Assembly: GCF_943193015.1 (NCBI RefSeq)
Contig: NZ_CALPCM010000023.1
Location: 1-46,299 of the forward strand
DNA from: Hominisplanchenecus_A murintestinalis
Lineage (GTDB): Bacteria > Bacillota > Clostridia > Lachnospirales > Lachnospiraceae
Reading direction: 5' to 3'
DNA length: 46,299 bases
Shown here: in pieces, positions 41,653-46,299 of the stretch
Position numbering within the stretch: the first letter of the stretch is position 1
Layout: every line of letters begins with the position of its first letter
Translations under genes and position numbers: made by a program
Notes under the pieces: generated by a model
Told to the model about the DNA's origin: nothing
What the model saw: only the letters and a program-made list of their open reading frames with translations
Database searches by the model: none

Positions 41653-42927
41653 TTATTTTTTCAGCACTTTCTGATAAAAATCAAAACAGTCAAACGTAGC
41701 AAAGTAATCTGCCGGCGTCTCCGCACGCCGGATAAGCTCTGTCTTTCCATCTTCCCTGAGCAATATCTCCGCTGATTTCAACTTACCATTATAATTATAT
41801 CCCATAGCAAAACCATGCGCCCCTGCGTCGTGGATAAACAGCAAATCTCCTTTTTCAATCTCCGGAAGCATTCGGTCAATGGCAAACTTATCATTGTTTT
41901 CACATAGAGACCCCGTCACATCATATTTATGATCACAAGGCATATCCTCTTTCCCCATTACTGTGATATGATGATATGCGCCATACATAGCCGGACGCAT
42001 CAGATTTACCGCACACGCATCTACGCCGATATATTCCTTATGGGTATGTTTCTCATTAATTGCCCTGGTTACTAACGCACCATAGGGACCCATCATATAT
42101 CTTCCCAACTCCGTATAGATTGCCACATTGCCCATTCCCTCCGGAACCAATACCTCTTCATACGCTTTTCTCACACCTTCGCCAATTACAAAAATGTCAT
42201 TCGGCTCCTGCTCCGGGCGATACGGAATCCCGATTCCGCCAGACAGGTTAATAAACGTAATATGCGCCCCTGTTTCTTTTTTCAGCCGCACTGCCACGTC
42301 AAATAAAACCTTCGCCAGCATCGGGTAATAATCATTTGTCACCGTATTGCTCGCAAGGAATGCATGAATACCAAATTCCTCCACTCCTTTTTCTTTCAGA
42401 ATACGGAACGCCTCAAAAAGCTGCTCTGTAGTCATGCCATACTTTGCATCCCCGGGATTGTCCATGATATCATTGCTGATTTTAAACAAGCCTCCCGGAT
42501 TATAACGGCAGCTCAAACGCTTTGGCAGTTTCCCCACTGCCTTTTCCAGCACCTCAATATGTGTGATATCATCTAAATTAATCGTCGCGCCGATTTGCTC
42601 TGCATACTGGTATTCTTCTATTGGTGTATCATTAGACGAAAACATAATATCGCTTCCTACTACCCCGATTGCACGGGAAAGCATCAGCTCTGTCATAGAG
42701 GAACAGTCGCACCCACAGTCATATTCTTTTAAAATATTTATCAAAAATGGATTTGGAGTCGCCTTTACTGCAAAATATTCTTTATATCCTTCATTCCAGG
42801 AAAACGCTTCTTTCAACGCTTTTACATTTGCCCGAATCCCCTTCTCATCATACAGATGAAATGGCGTTGGGTACTCCTGCGCAATTTTATCAAGCTGTTC
42901 CTTTGTTACAAATGGTTCTTTTTTCAT
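41653..42927 (-). CDS. lysA: Diaminopimelate decarboxylase-like PLP enzyme
   Basis: Fold-type III decarboxylase of 424 residues, most likely converting meso-diaminopimelate to lysine. PLP-Lys55 is in YFAVKATPNP. SCRYNPGG and the phosphate-binding glycine loop NLSGGIGIPY are present; the usual EPGR reads ELGRYM, and the active-site Cys/Asp segment reads LCENNDKFA. HDAGAHGFAMGYNYNG matches the family C-terminal GAY segment. It is a divergent LysA, so another related substrate is possible. AGGAGG precedes the start. It is last in the operon with the LTA-synthase-family and rhomboid-like genes, 23 bases apart. Confidence 0.85.
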   Translation of the reverse strand: MKKEPFVTKEQLDKIAQEYPTPFHLYDEKGIRANVKALKEAFSWNEGYKEYFAVKATPNPFLINILKEYDCGCDCSSMTELMLSRAIGVVGSDIMFSSNDTPIEEYQYAEQIGATINLDDITHIEVLEKAVGKLPKRLSCRYNPGGLFKISNDIMDNPGDAKYGMTTEQLFEAFRILKEKGVEEFGIHAFLASNTVTNDYYPMLAKVLFDVAVRLKKETGAHITFINLSGGIGIPYRPEQEPNDIFVIGEGVRKAYEEVLVPEGMGNVAIYTELGRYMMGPYGALVTRAINEKHTHKEYIGVDACAVNLMRPAMYGAYHHITVMGKEDMPCDHKYDVTGSLCENNDKFAIDRMLPEIEKGDLLFIHDAGAHGFAMGYNYNGKLKSAEILLREDGKTELIRRAETPADYFATFDCFDFYQKVLKK

Positions 42928-42950
42928 TTTTGTACTCCTCCTTAAAATGC

Positions 42951-44915
42951 TTAATCTCCAAAAAATCCTGCCAAGCGATTCTTCTTATCCACCATATCAT
43001 TGTATTGAAGAACCGCATATGGATCCAGTCCAGATTTTTCTTCTGAATCAGTATAATCATGGAACACTCTGTCTGCGGTTTGAAAGAAATTGGCAGTCAC
43101 CACCGGATAATCCTCCCGCAGTTCTAACAGATAATTCTGGTATCCTGTTTTTGGCAGCCCTGTTTTATCCATTAGCAGTGAACTTAAATAGTTCACGCTG
43201 ATTGCATCAATCTCTTCCTCCTCTATATCATAATTTGCCCACATTACCATCGGAACCACATAGCCTTTAGAAAATTCCTCCGGGGATTTTTCCCTGGAAT
43301 CCTCACTAATCCCCAGCTCACGCAGCACCGGATTGCAAATATAGTCCGAGGGCTGATGGTCGCCGAACATGACTACGACCGTCTTTTCTTCTTCCCCTGC
43401 AAAATAACTGAGCAATTCCTCAAATGCCTCGTCTGTTCTGCGAATCAGCGTAAGGTATTTTTCCGTAGACTCTACCTGTGTGCTCTTATACTCTGTTTCT
43501 GTAAGAAAAATCTCTGGCTGTAAATCCGGGTATTCCTTGCTGTACCCGCCATGATTCTGCATTGTCACTTCAAATGCGAAAAGCTTTTCCCCTTCTTCCT
43601 TCTCCTCATAGAGCTGTATCAGCTTCCGGAATGCAGAAGTATCGTCGACATAACCTCTCAATGTAGAAGCATTGATAAAGTCTTCCCGAAAATATGTATG
43701 TTCAAACCCAAGATCCGGATAAACCTGTTCCCTATTCCAACCTGATGCATAATAAGGATGGAGAGCTGCTGTCCGATATCCCAGGCTTTTCATATGAGAA
43801 GCAAGGCTTGGCATTTTACTCTTGATAAACTGCTGGTAAGGAACGCTTCCCGCAGGCATAAATGCCATGCTGTTCCCTGTTAGAAATTCAAATTCTGTAT
43901 TTGCAGTATTGCCTCCTTTTACAGAAACATACAGATTCGCTTTCACTGTATTTTTATCCAGGGAGCGTATAAAGGGCATCGCGTCCTCACTTATCCCAAA
44001 ATCTCCATACACCGACAAATCAGAAAAAGCTTCATTCATAATAACAATAATATTCGGACTATCGGAAATATCCGTCGGCTCTGCATCCTCCTCCCAGGGA
44101 TGTGCGATTTCCTCTGCTGCCTCTACCGAATATCCATCAGGCTTTTCCACATCCAGATAACGGAGATTTGCCAAAAATGCCGCCATAAATCCGTTATTTC
44201 GGTACAGTACATTCGGCGTAAACAGAATATCGTCCATTCCAAAAGCATCTTCTACTGCTTCCACCTGGATTGCCGTCACATACCCTGCCATCAGCGCCAT
44301 AGAAAGACAGATAGCCGCGAGACGTACACGCAGTTTCCCGATTTCAAGCCGCGTTTTCTCTCCCAAGATTATCAGGTATGCAAATCCTATCAATACAAAC
44401 ACTACCCGGTAATTCAATGTAAACGAATAATTATCCGTAATGCTCGTAGCCGTTCCTATGGAAAAAATATCCCAGGGCACGATGGGCGAAGAACGGAAGC
44501 TGACCACAAAGTAATTGACCAGCCCTGTAAGCATAGGAAAAACAGGCGCGACAGCACAACCTATTTGGCTGCTTCCAAAAAGAGCCGTAAAAATCCCATA
44601 TAAAATCAAATAAAACAGATAATTTAATATAACAATCAAAAAAGAAAGATCCCACGGCACATGCGTATAAAACTCCATACAGCACAGCGCCGCAAAAGGC
44701 AGGAACAGGCAGACTGCCAAGCCTGCTTTCTTCTTTATCTGTATATCCACCGCTACAATCACACCTGCAAATACAGACAAAAACAGTGCCAGTGCCAGCT
44801 TACCACCCTGTAAGCCATCACCCCACACTGCACTGATGCTCAATGCCGACAAGGCTGCCGCCGCTCCAACCGCCGCCGCACGCCTTGCCCTTGATTTACT
44901 TATGATATTTTTCAT
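42951..44915 (-). CDS. LTA synthase family phosphotransferase (alkaline-phosphatase fold)
   Basis: A 654-residue polytopic enzyme with membrane segments in residues 1-215 and an extracellular sulfatase/alkaline-phosphatase-fold domain. The metal and nucleophile residues of lipoteichoic acid synthase are visible: IVIMNEAFSD (Glu295), GGNTANTEF (Thr337 as nucleophile), MQNHGGY and FGDHQPS. It would transfer glycerol phosphate, or a related group, from a lipid onto an envelope glycolipid. Whether it polymerises LTA or modifies another polymer is open. GAAGGT precedes the start. It lies between the rhomboid-like and lysA-like genes. Confidence 0.88.
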   Translation of the reverse strand: MKNIISKSRARRAAAVGAAAALSALSISAVWGDGLQGGKLALALFLSVFAGVIVAVDIQIKKKAGLAVCLFLPFAALCCMEFYTHVPWDLSFLIVILNYLFYLILYGIFTALFGSSQIGCAVAPVFPMLTGLVNYFVVSFRSSPIVPWDIFSIGTATSITDNYSFTLNYRVVFVLIGFAYLIILGEKTRLEIGKLRVRLAAICLSMALMAGYVTAIQVEAVEDAFGMDDILFTPNVLYRNNGFMAAFLANLRYLDVEKPDGYSVEAAEEIAHPWEEDAEPTDISDSPNIIVIMNEAFSDLSVYGDFGISEDAMPFIRSLDKNTVKANLYVSVKGGNTANTEFEFLTGNSMAFMPAGSVPYQQFIKSKMPSLASHMKSLGYRTAALHPYYASGWNREQVYPDLGFEHTYFREDFINASTLRGYVDDTSAFRKLIQLYEEKEEGEKLFAFEVTMQNHGGYSKEYPDLQPEIFLTETEYKSTQVESTEKYLTLIRRTDEAFEELLSYFAGEEEKTVVVMFGDHQPSDYICNPVLRELGISEDSREKSPEEFSKGYVVPMVMWANYDIEEEEIDAISVNYLSSLLMDKTGLPKTGYQNYLLELREDYPVVTANFFQTADRVFHDYTDSEEKSGLDPYAVLQYNDMVDKKNRLAGFFGD

Positions 44916-44942
44916 CTTATCTACCTTCTATCTTCTCAAACG

Positions 44943-45767
44943 TTATTTATGCACATGCTCGTGTGTAAACAAATGATCCTGGCAATACTCATAGTTCCCG
45001 TCGCACTTCGAACAAAAACGGAACTCCAAATGTTCACCGTCCAGCTCCGTGCGCCCGCATATAGCACATTTGTGCTTTGTTACCCCGGCAGACGGCACAT
45101 TACTTCTGACCTGACGTTGGAAATTCTGTTTCCTTCGGATTTCCCGCGGTGATACGCGGCGCATATTTCGCGTCATCAAAAAGAAAAGAACAAAATTTGC
45201 CAATGAAGCCAGAACAACCACTCTGGTTGCCCAACCGCCCTGAACCATCGCATATAACAAAAACACCGCATCAATGATTCCCAGCCATTTTATCTTAATC
45301 GGAATCAAAAAGTATACATACAAACGCTCATTGGGATAGGTTGCCGCATATGCCAGGAAAATGGACATATTCAAATAAAATGTACTAAACGTATATCCCA
45401 GTATATTTATTCCGCTGAAATACAGAATAAACGCACCGATAACAGATGTGAACACTCCCATAAAAATATACAGATTATATCGGAACGCCCCCCAGGCATG
45501 TTCCAGCTCTGATCCCAGTGAAAAATACAGAAACAGCATCACAATCGTGAAAAATCCTAAATCCGTTGGCGGAACCAGAACCCAGCTCACAAGCCTCCAA
45601 ATCTGCCCTCTCATGATCAGCGCCGGCTCCAGTGTAATATATCCCAGAATCTGGGGCGCCAAAAGCTCCAGCGAAAACCCAATAATATAAGTAACGATAA
45701 TGTACCATGTCAGATTTCGGATTGCGTATCTGCCGAATTTCCGTTCCATCTTATTTAAAAATTTCAT
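44943..45767 (-). CDS. Rhomboid-like membrane protein with C-terminal zinc ribbon, catalytic Ser absent
   Basis: A 274-residue protein with about six membrane segments (residues 20-200) resembling the rhomboid/derlin fold: IWRLVSWVLVPP, SLGSELEHAWGAFRYNLY and AYAATYPNERLYVYF. I see no GxSG motif, so it is probably not a protease. The cytoplasmic tail has Cys234/237, Cys252/255, Cys262 and several His (HLFTHEHVHK), a likely zinc site. It leads the operon with the LTA-synthase-family and lysA-like genes, suggesting a role in envelope membrane biology, unproven. Confidence 0.8.
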   Translation of the reverse strand: MKFLNKMERKFGRYAIRNLTWYIIVTYIIGFSLELLAPQILGYITLEPALIMRGQIWRLVSWVLVPPTDLGFFTIVMLFLYFSLGSELEHAWGAFRYNLYIFMGVFTSVIGAFILYFSGINILGYTFSTFYLNMSIFLAYAATYPNERLYVYFLIPIKIKWLGIIDAVFLLYAMVQGGWATRVVVLASLANFVLFFLMTRNMRRVSPREIRRKQNFQRQVRSNVPSAGVTKHKCAICGRTELDGEHLEFRFCSKCDGNYEYCQDHLFTHEHVHK

Positions 45768-45802
45768 TTTTATACCTTTCTTTTAAATAGTTGTCTTAAC
45801 CC

Positions 45803-45843
45803 TTCTGCTAATATAACTTAGCAGAACCAGCCGTTTTTGTCAA
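45803..45843 (-). promoter_or_regulatory. Promoter of the envelope operon with a palindrome over the -10 region
   Basis: Minus-strand TTGACA (45838-45843), 17-base spacer, TAAGTT (45815-45820). TTCTGCTAA (45803-45811) and TTAGCAGAA (45818-45826) form a perfect 9-bp inverted repeat with a six-base centre that covers the -10 region, a typical repressor-operator position. Confidence 0.6.
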
Positions 45844-45892
45844 TCTGTTATCACCAAAGCTCACATTTTCTACATCCAAAAACGGTGTACCG

Positions 45893-45920
45893 CAAAAACG
45901 CCCCTGGAAAAATGCCAGGG
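45893..45920 (-). terminator. Terminator after the small ORF
   Basis: Minus strand: CCCTGG (45920-45915), seven-base loop, CCAGGG (45907-45902), then GCGTTTTTG. It separates the small ORF from the envelope operon promoter. Confidence 0.65.
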
Positions 45921-45933
45921 ACATTTTCACTTT

Positions 45934-46131
45934 TTAGCTTTCTTCGCTCTCTTTCTTACGCTTTTTGAAGAAGTCCAGGAGCCCTATCATCAGACCCGAT
46001 ACCACCAGAACCAGGATATATTTCCCTATCTGCGTATCGTCCCCGGTACGTACTGTCTCTCCCGGCACATCTGTCTCGGAAAGTACTATACAAAAGCAAT
46101 GTACTCCTTTGCAGAGATAACAGTATTTCAT
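45934..46131 (-). CDS. Small ORF with sortase-signal-like C-terminus, possible surface-protein remnant
   Basis: A 65-residue open frame. Residues 22-65 look like the end of a sortase-anchored surface protein: VRTGDDTQIG, then a hydrophobic segment (about 38-54) and a basic tail FKKRKKE. Lachnospiraceae surface proteins often end in a similar xTGD motif. The first 20 residues (four Cys, no signal peptide) do not fit a secreted protein, and the start has only a weak site. It may be the 3' remnant of a decayed gene or a real small membrane protein. A terminator follows. Confidence 0.4.
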   Translation of the reverse strand: MKYCYLCKGVHCFCIVLSETDVPGETVRTGDDTQIGKYILVLVVSGLMIGLLDFFKKRKKESEES

Positions 46132-46299
46132 ATCTTCTTAATATTTTTGTTATTTAACCTGAATTATTCACAGCTGTGCCGTGAAAGTGGCTGAAAGCCA
46201 CATAGTTACTGTATTTAAGCTACTTATTGCATTTCATCTAATAAGTGAATAGAAAAAGAGACCAAATATGTGGTAAAATTTAGGTGCCGAATCCAAATA
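46132..46299. other. Gene-free window edge with small palindromes
   Basis: No supportable gene. It contains the palindrome CACAGCTGTG (near 46170-46179) and a GTGGCT/AGCCAC hairpin (near 46188-46202). These may belong to a dispersed intergenic repeat; no second copy is visible in this window. A possible plus-strand extended -10, TGGTAAAAT (46271-46279), points out of the window. Confidence 0.35.

Overview
The window reads as a stretch of core chromosome from a low-to-mid GC Firmicute, most likely a gut Lachnospiraceae. The grounds are the gene order (ylxM-ffh-rpsP-khpA-rimM-trmD-rplS; yceD-rpmF; plsX-acpP-rnc-smc-ftsY; pta-ackA), Gram-positive AGGAGG ribosome binding sites, the two-Cys-pair L32, the long PRPP-synthetase form, and the UPF0237/UPF0210 pair. 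The genus cannot be fixed by reading. I see no phage, insertion sequence, CRISPR array or plasmid function, and no gene-free stretch longer than 300 bases.

Layout, mostly on the minus strand (so each operon reads from high to low coordinates). 58-2742: der and prs transcribed divergently. 2775-6892: lepB2, rbgA, lepB, rnhB, yraN, pgeF. 6968-13269: ylxM, ffh, rpsP, khpA, then a terminator, then an NlpC/P60 hydrolase, rimM, trmD, a secreted C39-like protease and rplS. 13340-21250: plsX, acpP, rnc, smc, ftsY, ilvA. 21365-22694: yceD, rpmF, then a small cytidylate-kinase-like gene. 22747-24924: a metallo-beta-lactamase-fold protein and a ClC channel homologue. 25125-27747: pta-ackA and a DUF1294 membrane protein. 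27887-29128: tmcAL, on the plus strand. 29236-35536: a zinc-finger membrane protein, polA, coaE, yycJ, an ACT protein and a UPF0210 protein. 35677-41208: one 5.5 kb gene for a secreted CotH-domain surface protein. 41505-41587: tRNA-Leu(CAA). 41653-45767: a rhomboid-like protein, an LTA-synthase-family enzyme and a diaminopimelate-decarboxylase-like enzyme. 45934-46131: a small membrane ORF with a sortase-signal-like tail.

Functionally the window joins ribosome and tRNA maturation (Der, RbgA, RimM, TrmD, L19, S16, L32, RNase III, TmcAL), protein export (Ffh, FtsY, YlxM, two signal peptidases), chromosome maintenance (Smc, PolA, RNase HII), lipid and CoA supply (PlsX, AcpP, CoaE), acetate metabolism (Pta, AckA) and the cell envelope (LTA synthase family, LysA-like, NlpC/P60, CotH protein).

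No obviously new multi-gene system stands out. The signals most worth a second look are: a near-identical inverted-repeat element over the -35 box of two separate translation-related promoters; a ClC homologue without its gating glutamate; a second signal peptidase with Arg at the catalytic-Lys position; secreted hydrolases embedded in the ribosome-maturation operon; and palindromes at the promoters of the envelope operon and of the CotH gene.
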